Below, one piece after another: positions 1 through 8,000 of a DNA stretch of 17,499 bases. Made by a program: the position numbers and the translations under genes. How positions within the stretch are numbered: position 1 is the first letter of the stretch; every line of letters begins with the position of its first letter. The stretch comes from Phycisphaerales bacterium UBA7708 (GTDB taxonomy: Bacteria > Planctomycetota > Phycisphaerae > Sedimentisphaerales > Anaerohalosphaeraceae), in NCBI GenBank assembly GCA_002482415.1, contig DLFY01000157.1, positions 1,247 to 18,745 on the forward strand. Reading direction: 5' to 3'. The notes below the pieces were generated by a model. It was given only the letters and a program-made list of their open reading frames with translations, was not told where the DNA came from and did not search any database.

Positions 1-2
1 CC

Positions 3-707
3 GGTTCAATCCGTGGAACAGGTCATCTCGGCGGGCTGGTGGGAAGGAATGATGCAGGAACCCTGACAGCCTGCTATGCCAATTGCTCGATTAACGGAAC
101 CTCTATTATCGGGGGGCTTGTTGGAGGAAATTATGCGGGTTCGATTAAAGACTGTTATGCGACTGGATCTGTGGCCGGAACAGGCAGTTTTATTGGTGGG
201 CTGACAGGGTATAACAATAAAGGGAAGCTTGCGACGTGTTATGCAGCCGATTCGGTTGGTGAGGCCGGCACTCGTGTTGGAGGGCTGGTTGGGTGGAATA
301 GCACTGATTCGGAAGTCATCGCCTGCTTCTGGGATACCCAGGTCAGCGGCAAGAGTGCTGGTGTCGGCGGTGGTTCATCCAGTGGTATAATAGGTAAAAC
401 CACGGCCGAGATGAAGATGTTTATGACTTTTATCGATGCAGAGTGGAAGTTCACTAATACGGGGATAGGGTGGCTGATGCTCCGGCCGAACGAAGATTAT
501 CCGAGATTGTCATGGCAGGAGATATACGCCGGAGATATTGTAGGCATGTATGGTGTGGATTTGGCAGATTATGAGGTACTGGCACGGTACTGGATGCATA
601 CAGATTGTCCGGCTACGGCTCGATGTGAGAATGCAGACCTCGATGGCAATGGCGCGGTGGATTTAATCGATTATTCCATCTTGGTAGAAAACTGGATGAG
701 GCAGTAG
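3..707 (+). CDS. GLUG-repeat surface protein with dockerin-like C-terminal tail (3' part only)
   Basis: The reading frame is open from base 3, so the 5' part lies outside the window; the methionine at 39 is internal. The visible 234 residues begin with about four GLUG repeats (pattern GGLVGxN, then a short turn, then CYAxxSV), a motif that forms solenoid-like stretches in secreted surface proteins. A KTTAEM...FIDAxW segment and a YPRLSW segment follow, both also present in the GLUG gene at 15986. The last 55 or so residues look like the dockerin-type tail common in Phycisphaerae: a degenerate half (VDLADYEVLARYW), then a calcium-loop half (DLDGNGAVDLIDY, positions D-x-D-x-N-x-x-x-D), ending in ENWMRQ. 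This suggests an exported protein that docks to, or is anchored at, the cell surface. The ligand is unknown. No convincing terminator follows. Confidence 0.85.
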   Translation, partial: GSIRGTGHLGGLVGRNDAGTLTACYANCSINGTSIIGGLVGGNYAGSIKDCYATGSVAGTGSFIGGLTGYNNKGKLATCYAADSVGEAGTRVGGLVGWNSTDSEVIACFWDTQVSGKSAGVGGGSSSGIIGKTTAEMKMFMTFIDAEWKFTNTGIGWLMLRPNEDYPRLSWQEIYAGDIVGMYGVDLADYEVLARYWMHTDCPATARCENADLDGNGAVDLIDYSILVENWMRQ

Positions 708-855
708 ATCCAGACATGTCACCTGTGCCAATCAAGTTTTAGTTGAAAGCAGGCATTGTATCGCCGGAAGGGGGGGATGCGAACAGACTTTTTTTGCGTT
801 CATGCTTAAACAGCATATCATGATCCGAAAGCACATCGTCGCAGGGTGATTCCCC

Positions 856-884
856 TTGCCACTCCCGCCATGAAATGGTATCGT
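856..884 (+). promoter_or_regulatory. Candidate sigma70-type promoter of the GxGYxYP gene
   Basis: TTGCCA at 856-861 (5 of 6 to TTGACA) is followed after 17 bases by TATCGT at 879-884 (4 of 6 to TATAAT). Transcription would start near 891, about 65 bases before the ATG at 956. It lies in the 248-base gap after the first GLUG gene, where no ORF is credible. Confidence 0.35.
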
Positions 885-955
885 ATTGCCAGAACTATGG
901 GGCCGCTCGATGCGGTGATAATCAACCAAATGGAATCTGAAACACAGGATGTATC

Positions 956-3094
956 ATGGTGTCAAAAAGAACAACTCGGGATGTCATTGCTCACTCCAAT
1001 TATCCTTCCATTTCTGCTTGTCTATCTCTGAAAATGGCTGCACTGATGGCGCTGTGCCTGTTTGCTTCCGGCATGGTCGCGGCTGTCGAATACGATATTT
1101 CCTATAGTCCACTGGCCAACGGCAGCGCCGAGCAGGGTCTGGCCGGCTGGACTGCCGTGGGCGCAGTCGCTTTCATAACCACGGCCCCGCAGGGGAGTCA
1201 TTGCTTCAAACTGACCGCCGCAGCCGATGCCCCCGGCACCCTGACCTCTTCCCTGATGCCGATTCGCCGAGGCGAAAACCTCAAGCTCACTTTCCATCGC
1301 AAGACTGAATCCGGAACCGACATCAAAGATGACACAGCCTTTGTTGTCCTGCGTTCTTACAAATCGGACGCCAAAACACTGCTGAGCCGGGCTCGCATGG
1401 CTGTCAAGCCCACAGATGGAAAATGGCTCGAACAAACCCATGAATTTACCGCTGATGCCGCTGCGTTTTATGTTGATATTCAGTTCCAGACTGCGACTCC
1501 CGCAGAAATTTTCATTGACGCCGTATCGCTGTTCAGGGAAATCAAATATAGTCCCCTGTATGCTGACATCAAGCCCTTATCCGAAAATGACACTCTTTAT
1601 GTCTTTACCAAAGGCCCAGGCTCTGAAGATAATCAATTTATTGCCATACAGACCCTCCAGGGTATTACTGCCCGCACGGATCGCCCCCGTCTTTGGATCG
1701 ATGCCGGCGATAATACCTTTGTCGAGGATTTCGAAAAGCAGTATAAAATTCGTTTTGACCGCAGTATGGCCCGTGACTGGGCTGGGCTGCTGGAGGCCCT
1801 GAAGCCCTGGACCAGCGGCAGGTATGTACTCTACGAAATGCGGGACCGTCCGTCGCTGTCCGCGGCGGCTGCGTTGTCCGGCCTGCTTGACGCTGTCGCA
1901 GTTGATACCGCCCTCGAGCAGACTGCCATTGCCAAAGGCTATACCAAAGCATTGGACGTACGCTGCAAAGACTGCCGCTGGGTCTATGAAACCTACCGCG
2001 ACCAAATCAACGACGATCTCATCATCGTCCACACGAATAATCCGCGTTTTCACCGCAGCGCGCCTTACCTGAAAGACTGGGCGGCTGCTACCCGTGCCTT
2101 GTCCTGGTGGTATGCGGATGAATCTGTTTCCCGGGTGGTCTATCGCAGCATGGCCCCGAGTTCCCCTGTTTATGGCTGGCTTGATGCGGCCACGGGAGAT
2201 GAAGGTCTGTCTGTGAAGCTGCATTCCCAGGAAGGTCTTTTTCAGATGCCCAGTGACTGGATGCTCAACCTGTCCGTCCACGCGTCGATGGGGCCTGCAC
2301 TCAAAGACAAAACCTTTACACAGAAGGTCGCTCGCACCGTACCGGTCAAAGAAACCGGCGTTCACTACGTTACTTTCATTATGAGCGACATGGACAACAT
2401 CCTTACCGAAATCGGCACCAATTCATTCTACTCCACACGAAAATTCTATGCCAATCCGCATCGCGGCCAGTTCCCGATGACCTGGGGCATGGCCCCGGCG
2501 CTGGTGGAGTTATCACCTAACGGGGTGGATATGTGGTATCGTGCCGCCACACCCAAAGACGCCTTCATTGCCTATTGCGGGCCGGGCTATTTTTATCCTG
2601 CATCCTCCCCTTATCTGCAGACCAGTGCCAAACGTGTCGGGGAATGGATGAAGCGTGCCGACCTGCGGGTGCTGCTGCAGATTGACTATTTGCTGCCCGA
2701 CAAACCCCTGAACAAGGATTACTACGAGACCGCCAAATGGTTTACCGCCCTTGATCAGGTGAAAGGTTTAATCTACCTCGAATATATCCAATATGCACCG
2801 CATAACGGTAAGATATTCTGGTTTGACGGCAAGCCTATGGTTACTGCACGATTTGACTTCCGTCAGGAGACCTTCTATTCCGCCGTCCGGCCGACCGCCG
2901 CCGAGCTGGCCAAAAGCATCAATGCCCTGCCCAAAGACCCAACCCGTCCCGAGGGCTATACCGCGGTTACTGTCCATGCCTGGAGCAAGGGGGTGGATGA
3001 TATTTACGATACGATCCAACTGCTCGACGCGCATGTTCGTGTGGTCAATGCCGAGGAATTTATTGACCTGATTGCCTTGAATTTGAAGCCGTAA
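956..3094 (+). CDS. Secreted GxGYxYP-family putative glycoside hydrolase with N-terminal CBM-like domain
   Basis: The 712-residue protein carries the family signature exactly: G542-P-G-Y-F-Y-P548. It lies in the C-terminal half that matches the GxGYxYP domain, and the region from about residue 200 fits the companion N-terminal domain. The family is a putative glycoside hydrolase in carbohydrate-degrading bacteria; its substrate is not established, as far as I know. Residues 46-195 look like a beta-sandwich carbohydrate-binding module of the CBM4/9 type (NGSAEQGLAGW opening, FIDAVSLF closing). The start at 956 is favoured by AGGA at 946-949, six bases upstream. It gives a 26-residue polar N-region before a hydrophobic core (residues 27-43) and likely cleavage after VAA at 41-43, so export is predicted. 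The next start, ATG 1034, would give a shorter and more ordinary signal peptide but has no clear Shine-Dalgarno site. Confidence 0.85.
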   Translation: MVSKRTTRDVIAHSNYPSISACLSLKMAALMALCLFASGMVAAVEYDISYSPLANGSAEQGLAGWTAVGAVAFITTAPQGSHCFKLTAAADAPGTLTSSLMPIRRGENLKLTFHRKTESGTDIKDDTAFVVLRSYKSDAKTLLSRARMAVKPTDGKWLEQTHEFTADAAAFYVDIQFQTATPAEIFIDAVSLFREIKYSPLYADIKPLSENDTLYVFTKGPGSEDNQFIAIQTLQGITARTDRPRLWIDAGDNTFVEDFEKQYKIRFDRSMARDWAGLLEALKPWTSGRYVLYEMRDRPSLSAAAALSGLLDAVAVDTALEQTAIAKGYTKALDVRCKDCRWVYETYRDQINDDLIIVHTNNPRFHRSAPYLKDWAAATRALSWWYADESVSRVVYRSMAPSSPVYGWLDAATGDEGLSVKLHSQEGLFQMPSDWMLNLSVHASMGPALKDKTFTQKVARTVPVKETGVHYVTFIMSDMDNILTEIGTNSFYSTRKFYANPHRGQFPMTWGMAPALVELSPNGVDMWYRAATPKDAFIAYCGPGYFYPASSPYLQTSAKRVGEWMKRADLRVLLQIDYLLPDKPLNKDYYETAKWFTALDQVKGLIYLEYIQYAPHNGKIFWFDGKPMVTARFDFRQETFYSAVRPTAAELAKSINALPKDPTRPEGYTAVTVHAWSKGVDDIYDTIQLLDAHVRVVNAEEFIDLIALNLKP

Positions 3095-3151
3095 GTGGCT
3101 TTTGTAAAAGAACTTAGAGGCTTGGTGCAAAAGGGCTGGCCTGCTGGGCGC

Positions 3152-3187
3152 AAAAAAAAGCCCCATCGTCAACGCGAGGACGGGGGC
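3152..3187 (-). terminator. Intrinsic terminator of csrA
   Basis: Read on the minus strand, a nine-pair GC-rich stem (GCCCC+CGTC pairing with GACG+GGGGC, one two-base bulge, eight-base loop) is followed directly by eight T. It lies about 30 bases past the csrA stop. There is no T tract on the plus strand, so it serves csrA and not the convergent gene ending at 3094. Confidence 0.85.
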
Positions 3188-3218
3188 CTGACAGGTTATC
3201 GTGTGATGAATTTAAAGC

Positions 3219-3461
3219 TTAGGAGGCCTTGGAGTTGACCGCGTGAGGGTCCGCATCGCCGGCATCCTTGTGGGTGTCGGAATCCTGAGCTTGCTGCTTT
3301 TCCTTCTGAATCGCCAGGTAGATTTCTTTTCGGTGAACCGCTACGGAGCGGGGGGCTGAGATTCCCAGCCGCACCTTGTCGCCGCGGACATCGACGATGG
3401 TGATTTCCACCTCGTCACCGATCATGATTGACTCATCCTTTTGTCTGCTTAAAACCAGCAT
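3219..3461 (-). CDS. csrA: Carbon storage regulator CsrA (RNA-binding translational regulator)
   Basis: CsrA is a small homodimeric protein that binds GGA motifs in mRNA leaders, usually blocking ribosome binding. It controls carbon metabolism, motility and surface behaviour. The 80-residue product opens with [20 protein letters not shown] and keeps the family's RNA-contacting positions L4, R6 and R44 (in VHRKEIY). It is longer than the usual 61-70 residues, with a hydrophilic tail from about residue 52 that lacks recognisable motifs. AAGGAG sits six bases before the ATG. An intrinsic terminator follows closely, so it appears to be the last or only gene of its transcript. The same-strand membrane gene ends 307 bases upstream, which makes a separate promoter likely. 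In many bacteria a BarA-type kinase acts on CsrA through decoy RNAs. Such a kinase starts at 5065, but the link is only suggestive. Confidence 0.95.
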   Translation of the reverse strand: MLVLSRQKDESIMIGDEVEITIVDVRGDKVRLGISAPRSVAVHRKEIYLAIQKEKQQAQDSDTHKDAGDADPHAVNSKAS

Positions 3462-3768
3462 ACTTATCTCCTTGACCGCGCTGTTTTAAATCCCTTATCT
3501 GGCACTTTCCAACGGTCTATTATTAATACGTTTTCCAAACGTATCCGGACAGGTCTTTTACAGGTGCTGCTCAGGTTTCTGCCCGGCACATCATTTTTCG
3601 GCAGTTCGGGTCGGCTTAAGTAATGCTTTTTTAAGTGGCGTTGTATATTTTATGAATAAAATCGGACTGAATTAATTATAACACATTTATATTTAAGCGG
3701 TTATAGATATTTTTGAAAAAATTTGCTTTTTTGATGCTTTGGAAAGGGGTGTACATTATAGGACTTTA
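3462..3768 (-). other. AT-rich gap upstream of csrA; possible promoter and leader
   Basis: No ORF is credible in these 307 bases. The part from about 3610 to 3735 is very AT-rich, with A and T tracts. A perfect TATAAT lies on the minus strand at 3675-3680, but I found no good -35 element at the proper distance. If it is used, csrA would have a leader of about 200 bases. I see no riboswitch signature and no clear terminator for the membrane gene ending at 3769. Confidence 0.4.
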
Positions 3769-4737
3769 TCAGGCTTGTTTTGGGGATTCCATGACCTTTT
3801 TAGCTGACTGAAATCCTGCAAAAGCCCCCAACGCTCCGAAGGCAACCATCTGGAGGGGCAAGATGGCGCAAACGGCCCTGGGGAAATAGGCAACTGCCCA
3901 GTTTCGGGTCATCTGTTCGGCTACTGCGGGACTGGCGGCGTATCGCATAGCCAGAAATATTGCGATGGCTGCACAGAGGGTGGGTATGATATAACTTGTT
4001 TTTGTAAAATACTTTACGGCGTATCCAGCCGCTAAAAACGAGACGAATACTGCAAAGGCGACCTGTCCTTTGCCCGGCTGGCCGACAACTTGGCCAAGCT
4101 GGGGATCCTGCTGGCGAACATCCTGAGCCAGGATGGAAATAAGTATCTGCACTACGACCACCGATGCGACAGCCGCGATGAGCAGATACAACGGTTTGCC
4201 CTCGTCGGACAGCTTGCTGATGGTTAGTTGAGGCATTTGTCTTTTATGCAGAACCCACCCGGCAAGGACTCCCATCAACCCTGCAATCACCGGCAAAAGC
4301 CAGAATAAACCCTCCCAGCCGAGTACGGCATACACTTTCTGACGTTCAACGAGGGTGGAATTGGTAATCAGCAGGGTTCGCATGTCGCCGGAGGCGAAAC
4401 ACCATGCCGACATCCCGGCCGGAACCGCCAGCGGGGCGGTCAAAAGCCCTTTGGGATAGCCTGTCCAGTAGGCGGCAAGCCCGGCAGCAAAACCCAGCAC
4501 ACACAGCCAAAGCCCGTTAAATGGGGGGACTATGCCATCGACCAGACAGATCGCCCCCTGGGGATCGACAGGGCGAACCAGCGGCCAGCCCAGCCAGCCG
4601 ACCAGAATCAGCCCAACCAGAATCGCTCCCAGTGTCCGAAGCCGGGTCAGCCAGTGGACATTGAACAGGCTCAGCAGCAGGTAAACGCCTGCCAGCCCGC
4701 CAACCACACGCAGTAAAATATCATAGGTCAGTGCCAT
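3769..4737 (-). CDS. Polytopic inner-membrane protein of unknown function
   Basis: I do not recognise this family. The product (322 residues from ATG 4737, or 330 from ATG 4761) is mostly hydrophobic, with about eight or nine predicted membrane spans. In 330-residue numbering the segments lie near 16-34, 42-63, 84-102, 107-125, 145-170, 191-212, 233-252, 257-276 and 290-318. A longer soluble loop with several Gln and Asp residues lies between the sixth and seventh spans. There is no ATP-binding or transporter signature and no cleavable signal peptide. Neither start has a strong Shine-Dalgarno site; ATG 4737 has GAG six bases upstream and gives an ordinary MALTYD start. It is on the same strand as csrA, 307 bases upstream, and divergent from the sensor kinase. 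It could be a transporter or a planctomycete-specific membrane protein. Confidence 0.7.
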   Translation of the reverse strand: MALTYDILLRVVGGLAGVYLLLSLFNVHWLTRLRTLGAILVGLILVGWLGWPLVRPVDPQGAICLVDGIVPPFNGLWLCVLGFAAGLAAYWTGYPKGLLTAPLAVPAGMSAWCFASGDMRTLLITNSTLVERQKVYAVLGWEGLFWLLPVIAGLMGVLAGWVLHKRQMPQLTISKLSDEGKPLYLLIAAVASVVVVQILISILAQDVRQQDPQLGQVVGQPGKGQVAFAVFVSFLAAGYAVKYFTKTSYIIPTLCAAIAIFLAMRYAASPAVAEQMTRNWAVAYFPRAVCAILPLQMVAFGALGAFAGFQSAKKVMESPKQA

Positions 4738-5064
4738 AATTGACTCATACAGTATCAGCATTATCCCGAATGGTCAAGCATTTTTGTCCTTTGCCGGTGT
4801 GTTTATCGCTCTGCGCGTAAGGGTATATTCTCGGACCTTGATTCGAAACCTGCTCAGCTAATCTGGATGTTGGGGGATATGACAAACGGTAATTCGATAT
4901 CATCCGGTTTTTTATGGGACCACAAAAAAACAGCTAAGTCCCTTCCTTTGTTCGACGATAAAGAATGCAGGAAATGAAGGTAATGCGATAGAAATGGTTG
5001 TTTTGGAGCACTGAATGTTTCAAAGCAAGGCAATAACACCTGCCGCAGACAAAGGATTATTTTG
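4738..5064. other. Divergent intergenic region between membrane protein and sensor kinase
   Basis: These 327 bases must hold the promoters of two divergent genes, but I found no good -35/-10 pair for the kinase. For the minus-strand gene, TTGACC followed 17 bases later by TACTGT lies within the first codons of the longer start, which would favour the shorter protein; it is weak. AAAGGA at 5051-5056 is the ribosome-binding site of the kinase. The 61-codon minus-strand frame here has no support. Confidence 0.4.
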
Positions 5065-8000
5065 ATGAGTCAATCCTCATCATCTGACATAAGAAAACGA
5101 CGTCAGCAACAAATGACAGCCATGCTGGTTATGCTGGGGCTGCTGGGGATTGCTTTTCTGAGCCTTGTTCTGCTGCAGACGCGGCACTGGACCAATCAGC
5201 ATATTGAAGAAATGTCCGACCAGCAGGCCCGGCTGGGAGCAGCATTTGATACCTCAATTCGTAAATACATCGGTCAGCATGTGCGCCCGGAGATGGAAAA
5301 ACGAGTCGCCCCGGACGAATTCATCGCCGAAGCCATGTCCACATCGTTTGTCGCCCGCAGTGTGTTTGACAGTGTGCGTAAAGAGTTTCCCGAGTACCTG
5401 CTGCGGTTTCCATCGACCAACCCCCGCAATCCGGCCAATATTGCCACGGAGCAGGAAGCGGAAATCATCGGCTATTTTCGAAATAATCCCAAGGCGGAAC
5501 TCTGGAGCGGAACGCTCATTCATGAGGGCAAGACGTATTATGTCCGCGCACTGCCGCGGCGATTTGAAAGCGGTTGTCTGCGATGTCATGGCCAGCCCAG
5601 CGAGGCACCGGCCAGTATGGTGTCCCGTTATGGGGACACCGCTGGCTTTGGACGCACGGTTGGCGAGGTTTCCATTGACCTGGTGGGGATACCGCTGGAT
5701 ACGGCAAAAATCGCAGCGCAGGCCAATATTCGGCGTCAGATGGCCGGGGCAGTGGGACTGTGCGGTGTGTTTCTGGGGCTGATTGGACTTATTGTTTATC
5801 TTGATATTAAACGCAGTAAAGATACGGAACGGTCACTGGAAAAGCGAATCGCATTGCTGACCCAGCCGCAGGATAATTCTGACAATGTTGTATTTGACGA
5901 CCTGTTTAATATCGATGAAATCCAGCGGATACAAGATGATTTTGCAACGGCTGCCGGGGTGGCATCGGTCATAACTTACCCCGACGGCAGGCCCATTACG
6001 CGTCCCAGCAATTTCTGTCGGTTGTGCAGCACTATTATTCGTAAAACCGAACTGGGCTTGAAAAACTGCATGCATTCGGATGCCTGCCTTGGCAAGCATA
6101 ATCCCGATGGTCCTATCGTTCAGCCGTGCCTGAGCGGGGGATTGTGGGATGGCGGTGCCAGTATCACCGTGGGCGGGCGTCATATTGCCAACTGGCTGAT
6201 TGGGCAGGTGCGTGACGAGACTCAGACGGAAGAGCAGATGCTGGGTTATGCCCGCCGGATCGGAGCGGATGAGAAAGCTTTTATCGAGGCCTTTCGCGAA
6301 GTACCGGTGATGACCCGGCAGCGGTTCGAAGAGATTTGCCGGGCGCTGGTTACGACGGCCAGCCAGTTATCCAAAAGTGCTTATCAGAATCTGCAGCAGG
6401 CACGCTTTATTGCCGACCGCAAACAGTTCGAAGATCAGCTCCAGCGGTCGGAACTGAAATACCGTTCGCTGTTTAATTTAACCGGTGATGCCATCATGCT
6501 GCTTGATGAAGATGGCTTTATCGATTGCAATGAGACCACGCTGTCTCTGTTTGGGTGTGCCTCCAAGGACCAGTTCTGTTCATATCACCCCGCGGAATTG
6601 TCGCCGGAAAAACAACCCTGTGGAGCCGATTCGAGGGAACTGGCCAGTCGGTATATCGCCGACGCCATGCGAGAAGGCCGTATCCATTTTGACTGGATGC
6701 ACAAGCGGCTGGATACCGGCAAGGAGTTTTCCGCTGAGGTTCATCTGAGTGTTTTTGAACTGGAAGGAAAGCCGGTCCTTCAGGCGGTGGTTCGTGATAT
6801 TACCGAACGCAAGCAGGTCGAGCAGGCACTTCGTGAAAGTGAACGAAAGCTGTCGTCGCTGATGGCCAACATGCCCGGGATGTCCTATCAGTGCAGAAAT
6901 GATCGCAACTGGACGATGAATTTTGTCAGCGAAGGCTGTCTCGAATTAACCGGATACGAAGCTTCCGAATTAATTCATAATGCTGCATTGTCATTTAATG
7001 ATGTTATTCTTCCTGAATATCGGGAGCGCCTGTGGGGCAAGTGGCAAAAGGTGCTGGCGAATCGAGAACGGCTGACGGAGGAATACTGCATCCGCGCCAA
7101 AGATGGAACCATCAAGTGGGTGTGGGAGCAGGGGCATGGCGTCTATGATGAAGAGGGCCGTGTGATCGCCCTGGAAGGCTTCATTACGGATATTACCGCC
7201 CGCAAGCAGACGGAAGAGTCGCTGGCCGACGAAACCATCCGACGGCGTGTGCTGTTTGAACAGTCTCCTGACGGCATTGTGGTTCTGGATCAGGATGGCA
7301 AGGTGTATGAGGCCAACAGCCAATATGCCAAGATGCTTGGCTATCCCCTCGAGGAAGTGTATCAACTGCATGTCTGGGACTGGGATATGCAATGGACGCA
7401 TCAGGAGCTATTGCAGCGCGTTCGAAATATCAAAATTGCCGGCAATCATTTTGAGACGCGGCATCGTCGAAAAGACGGCAGTGTCTATGATGTCGAGATC
7501 AGCAGCAGTGTTGCCGTGTGCAGCGGTCAGAAACTGGTGTTCTGTCTGTGTCGTGATATTTCAGACCGCAAAAGCGCTGAAACCAATCTGCGAAATGCCC
7601 TGGCCGAAGCCGAACGATTGAACCATTATCTGGAAGAGCAAACGGCCTATGCCAACACGATGGCGGCAATGGCCGAATCGGCCAGCATTGCCAAAAGCGA
7701 GTTTCTGGCCAATATGAGCCATGAGATTCGTACGCCGATGAACGGTGTCATCGGGATGACCGGACTGCTGCTGGATACCGAATTGAACGACGAACAGCGG
7801 CAATATGCCGAGATTGTGCGGAATTGCGGCGAGTCGCTGCTGGGACTGATTAACGATATCCTGGATTATTCCAAGATTGAGGCCAACAAGCTGGAGCTTG
7901 AGGCCCTGGATTTTGACCTGCGGGATGTGCTGGAAGATTTTGCCGGCATGATTGCGGTCAAGGCGCATGAGAAGGGGGTTGAATTTGTGTGTGCAGCCAA

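Noticed and set aside
1010..1025. Lipobox (ISAC) near the N-terminus of the GxGYxYP protein
   Set aside because: No hydrophobic stretch precedes it; the hydrophobic core lies after it and ends in an ordinary cleavage site.
4840..4860. T-arm-like ATTCGAAACC suggesting a tRNA
   Set aside because: It does not fit the GTTCRANYC pattern on either strand, and no acceptor or anticodon arms can be found around it.
4854..5039. 61-codon minus-strand ORF before the sensor kinase
   Set aside because: Short, no family resemblance, lies in the divergent promoter region.
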